Shown: piece after piece, positions 14,043 to 20,609 of the stretch
How the letters are laid out: every line of letters begins with the position of its first letter
Position numbering within the stretch: position 1 is the stretch's first letter
NCBI GenBank assembly: GCA_023416335.1
Contig: JAEZHY010000297.1
Location: 1-20,609, forward strand
From: Pseudomonadota bacterium
GTDB lineage: Bacteria; Desulfobacterota; Syntrophobacteria; Syntrophobacterales; Syntrophobacteraceae
Reading direction: 5' to 3'
DNA: 20,609 nucleotides
Program-made: the position numbers and the translations under genes
Notes under the pieces: model-generated
Told to the model about the DNA's origin: nothing
Databases searched by the model: none
The model's input: only the letters and a program-made list of their open reading frames with translations

Positions 14043-14656
14043 CGCATGGAGGCTGGAACTGCCCTACGTGTCGCACGGCAGCCTGAAAGGTTCAAAGCGC
14101 CTGTACAAAAGCAGGCAGTCTGAAGTGCAAAAAATCACTCCGTTTTTATGGTTTGCCACATGCGGAAGAATCGGCCTATTTACACCAATACCTGTACCTT
14201 TTTCACTATCTGTTCCGGAAGAAGTTCTAATAATAACGAATCCTTATGTGGCATCATTTCGATGTCTGCCAATATCTTTGGTTAAATCGTTCATTTTGGG
14301 ACATAAGGGTTCATCTCGTACGAAAATTGTCATTGACTATCTTGCTGATTCTGCTACTATCAGATAGCCGATACTATTCAGTCACCATTCCTTAGTTCTT
14401 GAAACAGCTTTAGTCGCTCCCGCGCATTGGCTTTGCGGTACTCTATCGACCAACAATCATAGCTCCTTCGCATCGGCCGCTAACATCTTTTCGATTCAAC
14501 CCTGTCTTGGTGATCCGGGATCACCATTCCTGGCGATTTCGGTTTTTGCCGGTCCCTAAACAGTGCGGTGTACGCCCCGGAAATCAGGGAAATACTTCCC
14601 GGGATCAAATGCAGGGGCGATTTTATGGTAACCAGCAAAACGCAGCGGAGGAATCT
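14043..14656. other. 614-bp gap without a recognisable gene
   Basis: The region is AT-richer than its surroundings and has no frame with convincing coding signs; the 111-codon frame from 14032 has no ribosome site and no known motif. Two signals are worth noting. TTGACT (14333-14338) with TACTAT (14355-14360) at 16-bp spacing could be a promoter. TGGTGATC-CGG-GATCACCA (14508-14526) is a perfect 8-bp-arm palindrome that could be an operator for the gene at 14657. Confidence 0.4.
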
Positions 14657-15016
14657 ATGAAGAAGATCATCATCGGTCTCATTTTTTTCGGGCTTGCATT
14701 CGGATCTTTTCCAGTGCAGGCGGGCAGTGGTTCGCCGGAGGACTTCTTTGCCGTGCAGATCGATAAGAAGATCTCCCAACGCGAAGCCCAGGCCAGGCTA
14801 TATGCCGACAATAAATGGAGAAACCTGCAATGTGACGGCAAAAGCGCTGCCGATCAGGTTTTGTTTTACTCACAGAACAGGGAGGATCTCATTCGCCGGA
14901 TGGTCGCCCTCAACATGGACCAGTCGCCTGCCAAAGTGGAATATTTCCTCATCAAGGCATATTTCGATTTTGTAACGCACCGGCAGCAGCTCTATGCCTG
15001 TAAGAACGCGCACTGA
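14657..15016 (+). CDS. Small exported protein with two cysteines, unknown function
   Basis: I start at ATG 14657 (119 aa) because GGAGGAATCT lies just upstream; an in-frame ATG at 14507 adds 50 unlikely residues. Residues 1-22 are a signal peptide (MKKIIIGLIFFGLAFGSFPVQA). The mature protein is helical and charged, with exactly two Cys (59 and 115), which could form a disulfide in the periplasm. Segments include DKKISQREAQARLYADNKW, LFYSQNREDLIRRMVALNM and VEYFLIKAYFDFVTHRQQ. No family is recognised. It precedes an exported thioredoxin-like gene by 76 nt, so redox handling of this protein is plausible but unproven. Confidence 0.75.
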   Translation: MKKIIIGLIFFGLAFGSFPVQAGSGSPEDFFAVQIDKKISQREAQARLYADNKWRNLQCDGKSAADQVLFYSQNREDLIRRMVALNMDQSPAKVEYFLIKAYFDFVTHRQQLYACKNAH

Positions 15017-15092
15017 GTATTGGGGGGCAATAGTCCCAAACGAATCGAATACGTTATTGCGAGCAGAGATTATTAGAGAAGGGGGAGATGTG

Positions 15093-15647
15093 ATGAAAAA
15101 TACCGCATGCGCTCTGGCGGTAGTCTTGTGCACGTCTTTAATATCTATCACGTCCCCCCTTTTTACCGCTCAGATCCCGCGCAAGGGCACGATGCTTTCG
15201 GGTTTTCGGCTACCTGCGCCCGGGAATTCGCGGGACCGGGAATACCTTGGTTTGAAGGGAGACTCATTCGACCTTCCAGACCTTGAATGCAGGGTCAGTA
15301 TTATCGAAATCCTGGCTGTTTATTGTCCGCTCTGCCATCAGCAGCTTCCCGCTTTTAATAAGCTTTTTGCCAGGCTGAACAGGAAGGATCTTTCGCGCAA
15401 GGTCAAGATGTTCGGAGTAGCGATCGGTGCAACCGAGGCCGAAGTCGAATTCCTCCGTTCGGATGCATCCTTTGAATATCCTGTTGTCCAGGACGAGCAA
15501 TTCACGATACACAAAATGCTTGGTGAGCCGAAAACCCCATTCACGATGGTCGTTACGGCTGAAAGAAATGTCATTTATGCCCATCAAGGGGTGATAGACG
15601 ACATTGATACCCTCTACAATACTATTGTTCAGGCCGTTGGAGAGTAA
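15093..15647 (+). CDS. Exported thioredoxin-like (TlpA/redoxin-type) protein
   Basis: ATG 15093 follows GGGGGAG by 5 nt and gives 184 aa. Residues 1-26 are a signal peptide (VVLCTSLISITSPLFTAQ). The fold is thioredoxin-like: FRLPAPGNSRDREYLG, strand VSIIEILAVYCPLC with the active-site pair Cys78-Pro-Leu-Cys81, strand KMFGVAIGATEAEVEFL, and the cis-Pro segment TPFTMVV (Pro149). The CPLC centre replaces the CGPC or CxPC usual in thioredoxins and TlpA, so its redox potential may differ. A further Cys66 is present. It probably acts as a periplasmic thiol oxidoreductase, perhaps on the small Cys protein encoded upstream in the same unit. Confidence 0.85.
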   Translation: MKNTACALAVVLCTSLISITSPLFTAQIPRKGTMLSGFRLPAPGNSRDREYLGLKGDSFDLPDLECRVSIIEILAVYCPLCHQQLPAFNKLFARLNRKDLSRKVKMFGVAIGATEAEVEFLRSDASFEYPVVQDEQFTIHKMLGEPKTPFTMVVTAERNVIYAHQGVIDDIDTLYNTIVQAVGE

Positions 15648-15772
15648 GGTGCCGGGCTTTGTAGCAGGTACGGACGCTTGTTCCGCGTGTGCGTATGTGA
15701 CTATCCCGATGCGGCGGGAAGTCAGAGGCGATAACCGGCAACTGAAGCGTTATCATTTCAGATTAGAGGAAC

Positions 15773-16130
15773 TCAGTCGCTCTCTTCATCGGCGAATAAC
15801 GCAAGGTGAGGCAATCCTGAGGATATGCTCCAGGAATAATTGTTTACTTCATTCTTTTCCTTGAGCTGTTTGAACTCGCTTTTGACTGCTTCCATCTCGT
15901 CGGGTTGAGTAAATAACTGATACCCGGTGAGCGCAATGGCTTTGGCTGCGATTATAGTGGCCTTCCATGCCTCTTCCGAACCCCCGCGGCTTCACGGAAT
16001 TCGTCGGAGTGCAGCGCGGTGCCTTCCGGGGCGATCTTGAATCTGAGATTGACCGTTGGATAGGCGTGCCCGACATTGCCCAGGTCCGAGGAACCCATTT
16101 CTCCGCCCTCAACGAGTAGCATTCCAGGAC
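15773..16130 (-). pseudogene. M20-family metallopeptidase/amidohydrolase, C-terminal remnant
   Basis: The minus strand reads SPGMLLVEGGEMGSSDLGN, then HAYPTVNLRFKIAPEG and ALHSDEFREAAG, the C-terminal catalytic part of M20 (aminoacylase/aminobenzoyl-glutamate hydrolase-type) enzymes, including GSSD and the HSDEF motif. After GSEEAW a two-base change of frame is needed to continue ATIIAAKAIALTGYQLF and EAVKSEFKQLKEKNE, ending at TGA 15773-15775. The preceding ~300 residues are absent: sequence beyond 16130 has no homology and belongs to the spacer before the DUF1835 gene. This is a truncated and frameshifted remnant. Confidence 0.85.
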
Positions 16131-16148
16131 TCAAAATCTGTATAGTGC

Positions 16149-16177
16149 TCGACAGCAATAATGAAGGGCTATATATC
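16149..16177 (+). promoter_or_regulatory. Possible promoter of the DUF1835 gene
   Basis: TCGACA (16149-16154, five of six to the -35 consensus) is followed after 17 bp by TATATC (16172-16177), or after 15 bp by TATATA. It lies about 50 bp before the start at 16225, beyond the truncated end of the M20 remnant. Confidence 0.35.
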
Positions 16178-16224
16178 TACGATGTCTGTTAAGAGAATCA
16201 AAAGGGGCATAGGGGAATAAGTCA

Positions 16225-17088
16225 ATGGATCGAATTCTTCATATCACCAGCGGCGACATTGCCGGCGAAAGCCTCAGAGAGAGCGGCATTGGCGGCGAAG
16301 TATTCGTCTGGCGCGACATCCTCTATGACGGCCCTAGGAAGCCGGGATGGCCGGACGATGATACTTTGCAGGCCAGGGTCGACTTCCTGGACCGGATAAC
16401 AGGCGGTGGTCTGGGCAGGGAACTCATTCTCAACACCCTGACGATACAGTATGAAAAACTGGCCGGGGCAGGGGGCTTCAGTGCGATTGTGCTCTGGTTC
16501 GATGCCTGTCTTTTCGACCAATCGATGCTCTGCCATATCCTTACATGCATGAGAAGCAGGGGGATCGAAAGCGCCGAACTCATTTGTGTAGACGCATTTC
16601 CGGGAATTGAGCCTTTCGATGGACTGGGTCAGCTTCTCCCGAAGCAGTTGGCTTCGATCTACAGCAGTCGGCGGAATGTAACCAAAGCTCAATTCGATTT
16701 TGCCGAATGTGTTGACGGGGTGTTTGCGTTGCAGGATAGATCCGGGTTAGTCGAACTAGCCGACCTTCGCGAGGCCCTTCTGCCATGGGTCCCTCGGGCG
16801 GCGGCCCGTTGGCTGGGGGAGGAACCCGACGAAGCCGGATTGGGACAACTCGAGCGATTGGTTCTGCAGGCGGTGAGTTCCGGATTGGAAACCCCCGATG
16901 AAATCTTCGCCTATGCCAAAGCTCATGACCTCCATCCGATCTTTTGGGGTGACGCAACACTCTGGGCAAAGATCAACGGCCTTGCCACCCACACTCCTCC
17001 CCTCGTGAAGCTGGAAGGCCCCGCCCCTCTTCTCCCCCTGTGGAACGAAATGGAGACCCTGAAAGGGTTTCGCATCCACCTCGCATAG
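16225..17088 (+). CDS. DUF1835 domain-containing protein
   Basis: The 287-aa protein opens with the DUF1835 pattern ILHITSGDIAGESLRESGI, then VFVWRDILYDGPR, with conserved 'SGD', 'VWRD' and 'GP' positions. The middle has FSAIVLWFDACLFDQSMLCHIL, as in relatives. The C-terminal ~110 residues (LGQLERLVLQAVSSGLETPDEIF...FWGDATLWAKINGL) look like the small helical DUF3658-type region often attached. Function is unknown; it is probably cytosolic, with no signal or membrane segments. The ATG at 16225 has a modest GGGGAA about 8 nt upstream. It is a single-gene unit flanked by convergent genes. Confidence 0.85.
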   Translation: MDRILHITSGDIAGESLRESGIGGEVFVWRDILYDGPRKPGWPDDDTLQARVDFLDRITGGGLGRELILNTLTIQYEKLAGAGGFSAIVLWFDACLFDQSMLCHILTCMRSRGIESAELICVDAFPGIEPFDGLGQLLPKQLASIYSSRRNVTKAQFDFAECVDGVFALQDRSGLVELADLREALLPWVPRAAARWLGEEPDEAGLGQLERLVLQAVSSGLETPDEIFAYAKAHDLHPIFWGDATLWAKINGLATHTPPLVKLEGPAPLLPLWNEMETLKGFRIHLA

Positions 17089-17134
17089 CTGTCCAGCATA
17101 TGGCCAAAGACTCTCCCCGGAAAAGATCACCTTT

Positions 17135-17434
17135 TTACCTTTCCGCCAAATCCCTGTGTTCCAGGTCTATACCTATCCTTTTCATGACGACATCGGCTAG
17201 CACCCCGAAAATGAAACCAATGGTCGGGATCAGGACAACCGTTACCAAAGTGAAATAGAAATGGCTCTCATTGTACAAGTTGGCCCACCAGGCCATCAGG
17301 CCGGTGAGCTTACGGCTGTCGGCCACGACAACTACATTGTCCAGCTTCTTGTCGCCGGCTGCCAGGAACAACTCAGGCACGAAAAGACCGATGCTCATCG
17401 CGAATGTGATTATTCCTGTCCACAGCTTCTGCAT
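17135..17434 (-). CDS. Small membrane protein resembling the DVU0150 family
   Basis: The 99-aa protein starts at ATG 17434 with GAGGAG upstream. It has an N-terminal signal/membrane segment (WTGIITFAMSIGLFVPELFLAAG), a short exported stretch VVVVADSRKLTGLMAWWANLYNES, a second membrane helix (~60-81, FTLVTVVLIPTIGFIFGVLADVV), and a basic C-tail MKRIGIDLEHRDL. The 'VVVADSR...NLYN...D..MK.IGIDL' pattern matches what I recall of the DVU0150 small membrane proteins of sulfate reducers. Family assignment rests on memory, and function is unknown. Confidence 0.75.
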   Translation of the reverse strand: MQKLWTGIITFAMSIGLFVPELFLAAGDKKLDNVVVVADSRKLTGLMAWWANLYNESHFYFTLVTVVLIPTIGFIFGVLADVVMKRIGIDLEHRDLAER

Positions 17435-17740
17435 TTCAACTTCTCCTCATTTCGCCCTTCATGAAATTTTACCGGATCTATTATTTGCCTCATAAGGCGG
17501 GATGACCCGTCGGGTTCCACTCTTATGCAAACGCATAGTCTGTGCCACTGGGTCTATCATTTGAAAAACATTGGAGAAGAAGGTCTATGGCCTGATGGCG
17601 TTTTAGTCGTGCATACTGGAGTATTCCGAAGCTTGAATTCCCACCGGAAGCCGCAGAGGGGGAAAACTGCCGGGATTCCTGCATGGGAGGAATATTCTTG
17701 TTTAGAAGGAATTTTCCTGCAGCCCGGGAAAGAAAGAATC
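17435..17740. other. 306-bp gap, no gene recognised
   Basis: The spacer holds the ribosome site (GAGGAG) of the 99-aa membrane protein at its left end. Open frames crossing it (17523-17870, 17525-17884, 17557-17865) lack ribosome sites and motifs and run into the shadow of the next gene. No promoter or repeat is clear. Confidence 0.35.
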
Positions 17741-18601
17741 TCATGTTTGGCGGAAAGCGTTGCGCAGGCTCCACACGACTGGAATGACGATGAAAGCTCC
17801 CGCCCAGGCCGGTACGGGCCCATACCATACGGCAAGCCATGCGATACCGGCAGCACATGCCGCAAACCATCTTTTGAGGGTTAGCCTATGCCTGATCGTC
17901 AATGCCATTGCCAGAAGGAAGATCGAAAGGGTCGTCACGTAGGCGGCAAACTCAAGATTCTGCCAAATCATCGGCTCGGTTTGTTTTTCGACACGGTCTT
18001 TTACTCCCTGCAGAACTTTTCGGACGGCCAGATGATCGGTGAACTCGGTGAACAGGTCCAAAGCCAGCATGCCCGGTTGTGCCCAGTGGTGGGTCCAGCG
18101 AATGCGGCTGACCAGTCGGGTATGCCTTTCGTCTATTGCGTACAATGCCCAGGTGAAGCCGCCTGTGCCCTTCCTGTCGGACCAGATCACGTAACGGTTC
18201 GGTTCAAGAGCATAAAAATTCAAACTGAAAAACGCGCTGATCGGGACTTCGTCCCCGACTTTAAAGTTTTGAAATTCCGGAAGGATATGCTCAGCGCTGC
18301 GAATCCCCCGCGGACTTCCGAGGTTTTCGAGTATGTCATATCCGTAAAATCCTGCGCGGACGTATCCCATCTGAACCAGCCATGGCCAGATTTCCTCCGG
18401 TGTGCCCTCGATGGTAATTGCCCGGGTCGCAAGAAAGGCCGGAGCCGGGTCGAGTTCATCTCCGGGCATGGACATGTTTATTTCTTTGTCCGTAGCACCC
18501 CAATGGAGCAGGCATGGGCGAGCCCAAAATACGTAAAGAACCCCCACAAACCCGAGAAGTAAAAGAACTCCCGCTATGTTATTGATACGATTGTAGTTCA
18601 T
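17741..18601 (-). CDS. Membrane-anchored SRPBCC-like protein
   Basis: I start at ATG 18601 (286 aa) with GAGGT 3-7 nt upstream; the frame to 18751 adds 50 residues without membrane or domain character. Residues ~10-27 form an N-terminal membrane helix (AGVLLLLGFVGVLYVFWA). A soluble domain follows, with ITIEGTPEEIWPWLVQMGYVRAGFYGYDILENLG and later WALYAIDERHTRLVSRIRW, typical of SRPBCC (polyketide cyclase-like) proteins, to about residue 215. Three hydrophobic segments end the protein (YVTTLSIFLLAMALTI, WFAACAAGIAWLAVWYG, WAGAFIVIPVVWSL). It probably binds a hydrophobic ligand at the membrane; ligand and partner are unknown. The gene stands alone. Confidence 0.82.
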   Translation of the reverse strand: MNYNRINNIAGVLLLLGFVGVLYVFWARPCLLHWGATDKEINMSMPGDELDPAPAFLATRAITIEGTPEEIWPWLVQMGYVRAGFYGYDILENLGSPRGIRSAEHILPEFQNFKVGDEVPISAFFSLNFYALEPNRYVIWSDRKGTGGFTWALYAIDERHTRLVSRIRWTHHWAQPGMLALDLFTEFTDHLAVRKVLQGVKDRVEKQTEPMIWQNLEFAAYVTTLSIFLLAMALTIRHRLTLKRWFAACAAGIAWLAVWYGPVPAWAGAFIVIPVVWSLRNAFRQT

Positions 18602-18941
18602 GGGACCTCGCAATATCTTCAAACTCCGGTTTCCATGGCCGAATTCGGGCGGAAGCCTTGCCCCCGGGTCCTTTGAAAGAGTGCCGGACCTTCGAATTCT
18701 TTGATGGCGGGTAAATGCCGCGGCTTGCCTCTCCTTATATACCTTCGGCACGGGACTCTAAAAGAACTGAATCGCCTGCGCCGGCAGCCGGCTTTTCGGT
18801 GTGTTCCTCTGGTGCAGCGGCCGCAGGAGGGATATACTAAAAACGATGAACTGCGGCGGTTCCCACCGGGCGAGGTTTACACAGATCGTTGAATCTGCAG
18901 CCCCGGAAGACACCGCGATAACAGAAAACCCGGAGTCTGTC

Positions 18942-19508
18942 ATGATGCAATCCTGCCCGGCAAGAAGCGAAGCGTGGACGCTCCTGAACGAGTTCAACAG
19001 CAATGAATCCCTGATAAAACACGCCCTGGCGGTTGAGGCGGTAATGCGCCACTTTGCCGAAAAGGCGGGGGAGGATCCCGAAACGTGGGGAGTCATCGGA
19101 CTCGTTCACGATCTCGATTACGAGCGGTATCCGGAGCAACACTGTACGAAATCGAAAGAGCTGCTCGAAGAGCGGGGCTGGCCCCCTGAATGCATCCGGG
19201 CAGTCATATCCCACGGCTGGGGACTCTGCTCGGACGTGGAGCCCGAGTCCAGGCTGGAGAAGACGCTTTACGCCGTCGATGAACTGGTCGGATTCGTAAC
19301 CGCCTGCGCGCTGGTGCGGCCTTCGAGAAGCGTGATGGACATGGATGCCCGGTCCGTGCTGAAGAAGTGGAAACAGAAGGGCTTTGCAGCGGGCGTGAAC
19401 CGGGAAGTAATCGAAAAAGGCGCCGGTATGCTCGGCATGGAACTGAACGAACTCATAATCGAGGTCATAGCGGGCATGCGGAAGGCGTCAGCCGATATCG
19501 GCTTGTAG
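18942..19508 (+). CDS. HD-domain phosphohydrolase-like protein
   Basis: The ATG at 18942 (188 aa) has GGAG 6 nt upstream. In-frame ATGs at 18801 and 18846 would add residues with no family look, and the 18846 start has GGAGG too far away. Metal ligands of the HD superfamily are present in order: His27 (LIKHALAVEAVMRHFA), His56-Asp57 (VIGLVHDLDYERYPEQH) and Asp113 (YAVDELVGF). This is the 'HD-domain hydrolase' type related to HDIG/YedJ-like proteins, likely a nucleotide phosphohydrolase or phosphodiesterase in the cytosol. The substrate is unknown. It is convergent with the permease gene (34 nt apart). Confidence 0.88.
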   Translation: MMQSCPARSEAWTLLNEFNSNESLIKHALAVEAVMRHFAEKAGEDPETWGVIGLVHDLDYERYPEQHCTKSKELLEERGWPPECIRAVISHGWGLCSDVEPESRLEKTLYAVDELVGFVTACALVRPSRSVMDMDARSVLKKWKQKGFAAGVNREVIEKGAGMLGMELNELIIEVIAGMRKASADIGL

Positions 19509-19542
19509 CCCGGAGCAGGTTTTCGGACCGGAATAGACACGA

Positions 19543-20286
19543 TCACGCCGGCTGCCAATTCAAAAGGAAAGGCTTGCAGACCAGAAGCGCGCAAAAGAGC
19601 AGGAGGAGGATGAGCATTATCCTCCAGTACATCTGCCGATTCAGCCAGCGTTCGCAGAAGGACCCCAGGTACACTCCGCCGGCAAGGGAAGGAAAAGATA
19701 TTGCGGTCAGGAAGAGGACCCTCGAGCTGATGAGCCCTCCCAGGGCGTGAGAGCCGGCGATCCCGGCCGATGTCAGCAGGAAATATCCGCTCATCGCCGA
19801 CTTGGCGACTTCGATGTCAAAGGGTTGAATCGCAAAATACAGAACCACGGGAGGTCCCAAAGCCCCGATACTCCCTCCCAGCAGGCCCGAGGAAAAACCG
19901 GCGGCGTAGCCCAGAGGCTTTCCGAATCTGCTCGTGAATTCCCGCTTGGACAACGAATGAAGGCAAAACAAACCCAGGGTGCCGGCCAGGGCCAGTTCCA
20001 GGGAACGCGCAGAGACGACTTTGAGTATAAGCGTCCCGAAAAATATCCCGGGAAGCGCGGCCGCGAGTAGAGGCCAGATGAGCGGCCAGTGCCGGACGGA
20101 GCGCAATTGGACGCAGAGAAAGAGGCTGAGCCAGACTGCAAAAAGATTTGCGAGCGGGGCTGCCGTTTTGACACCCGTCAGAACGGTAAACGCGGGCAGG
20201 ACCACCAGCACCGATCCAAATCCGGTAAGCCCCTGGGTAAACCCTGCCACGAAAGCAGCGGCCGTCACCAGGATTATTTCGGTCAT
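19543..20286 (-). CDS. TauE/SafE-family membrane permease (putative anion/sulfur compound exporter)
   Basis: I start at ATG 20286 (247 aa), behind GGAGGG at 9 nt; the longer frame to 20328 adds 14 polar residues. The protein has the TauE/SafE repeat signatures: VAGFTQGLTGFGSVLVVLPAF near the start and YAAGFSSGLLGGSIGALGPPVVLYF in the second half. About eight hydrophobic helices are visible. Family members move sulfite, sulfoacetate, taurine-related or other organic anions across the inner membrane. The substrate cannot be told, and no sulfur gene is nearby. The gene is a single unit. Confidence 0.9.
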   Translation of the reverse strand: MTEIILVTAAAFVAGFTQGLTGFGSVLVVLPAFTVLTGVKTAAPLANLFAVWLSLFLCVQLRSVRHWPLIWPLLAAALPGIFFGTLILKVVSARSLELALAGTLGLFCLHSLSKREFTSRFGKPLGYAAGFSSGLLGGSIGALGPPVVLYFAIQPFDIEVAKSAMSGYFLLTSAGIAGSHALGGLISSRVLFLTAISFPSLAGGVYLGSFCERWLNRQMYWRIMLILLLLFCALLVCKPFLLNWQPA

Positions 20287-20502
20287 TTCCGGGTTCCCTC
20301 CAGGACATTCATTATCAAACAGCATCAAGAATGAGCCGTTCGACCTTCAATGCCAAGAGGAAATCCCGGGGTTCGGAAGTTTTTTATTCGGTTTTTGTGC
20401 GATTTACATGGAGGAAAGCAAGCATCCGAAGCCTTCGCTTTGCATTCATAGTATGAGTATTTATAGATCGCCTCTGGTGCTTGCCGAATTTGCTCCGTCT
20501 AT

Positions 20503-20607
20503 TCAGATTTCCTGTTGCGTCGTTTCGAGCCATAGAGCTTTCAGTTCGATTTCAATCTCAGTGAATGGCTCCGCCCGAACTTTGGCCTCTTCCACGTATA
20601 ACCCGGC
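20503..20607 (-). CDS. 3' end of an unidentified gene (Uma2/DUF820-like?), cut by window edge
   Basis: The minus strand carries 34 codons open to the edge, ending at TGA 20503-20505: GLYVEEAKVRAEPFTEIEIE then LKALWLETTQQEI. Codon use looks coding. The 'Y...E....EPF..IEI.L..LW' ending resembles the C-terminus of Uma2-family (PD-(D/E)XK-type) proteins, which is a weak, memory-based match. Only sequence to the right can confirm it. Confidence 0.5.
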   Translation of the reverse strand, partial: AGLYVEEAKVRAEPFTEIEIELKALWLETTQQEI

Positions 20608-20609
20608 TA

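Noticed and set aside
14333..14360. TTGACT-16-TACTAT promoter-like pair
   Set aside because: It lies about 300 bp before the nearest start, and the -10 is only a four-of-six match. Mentioned in the gap entry but not called as a feature.
14032..14367. Plus-strand frame of 111 codons after the methyltransferase-type gene
   Set aside because: It overlaps the preceding gene, has no ribosome site and no recognisable motif.

Overview
The window looks like chromosomal DNA of a Gram-negative, moderately GC-rich bacterium. Gene content points to Desulfobacterota/Deltaproteobacteria, possibly Syntrophobacter-like: an outer-membrane autotransporter remnant, a Spy/CpxP-type periplasmic protein, a small membrane protein resembling the DVU0150 family, and 'accacgaa' plus 'aggatgggt...acccatc' repeats in spacers. 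This assignment is inference. There are no rRNA, tRNA, CRISPR or phage genes, and no intact transposase. Genes are short transcription units on both strands, and an unusual share are decaying.

Layout. 1-320: three hairpins (REP or IS200/IS605-end-like). 321-812: a secreted Gly/Asn/Asp- and Trp/Tyr-rich protein. 918-1674 (-): the barrel end of a dead autotransporter. 1825-2511 (-): a multiply frameshifted quinone oxidoreductase pseudogene directly behind an intact FAD monooxygenase (2512-3651). 3881-6346 (-): an envelope-stress-type cluster of Spy-like protein, small membrane protein, response regulator and sensor kinase. The regulator has lost nearly all of its DNA-binding domain by internal deletion. 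A GTAAC-N5-GTAAC repeat lies upstream of the spy-like gene. 6645-7201: a RHH antitoxin/MazF pair in which the expected catalytic Arg of MazF is Cys. 7383-8372: a quinone oxidoreductase convergent with acetolactate synthase ilvB (8369-10063, -), their stop codons overlapping.

Upstream of ilvB is a complete transcription-attenuation leader: promoter, a 33-codon Ile/Val-rich peptide, an antiterminator strand and an intrinsic terminator. 10435-10690 holds tandem repeats and a hairpin repeat interrupted by a 59-bp inverted-repeat insert with a 5-bp target duplication. Then come tag (-), a secreted unknown (-), and an ArsR/SRPBCC/isoprenylcysteine methyltransferase-type cluster in which the ArsR repressor is a pseudogene but its palindromic operator is intact.

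14657-15647: a small secreted Cys-containing protein and an exported thioredoxin-like protein. 15773-16130 (-): the remnant of an M20 peptidase. The rest is a DUF1835 protein, a small membrane protein, a membrane-anchored SRPBCC-like protein, an HD-domain protein, a TauE/SafE permease and the 3' end of an unidentified gene.

Two themes stand out. One is a readable ilv attenuator. The other is repeated loss of regulators or enzymes next to intact partners (response regulator/kinase, ArsR/SRPBCC, MazF active site), which suggests a region under relaxed selection.
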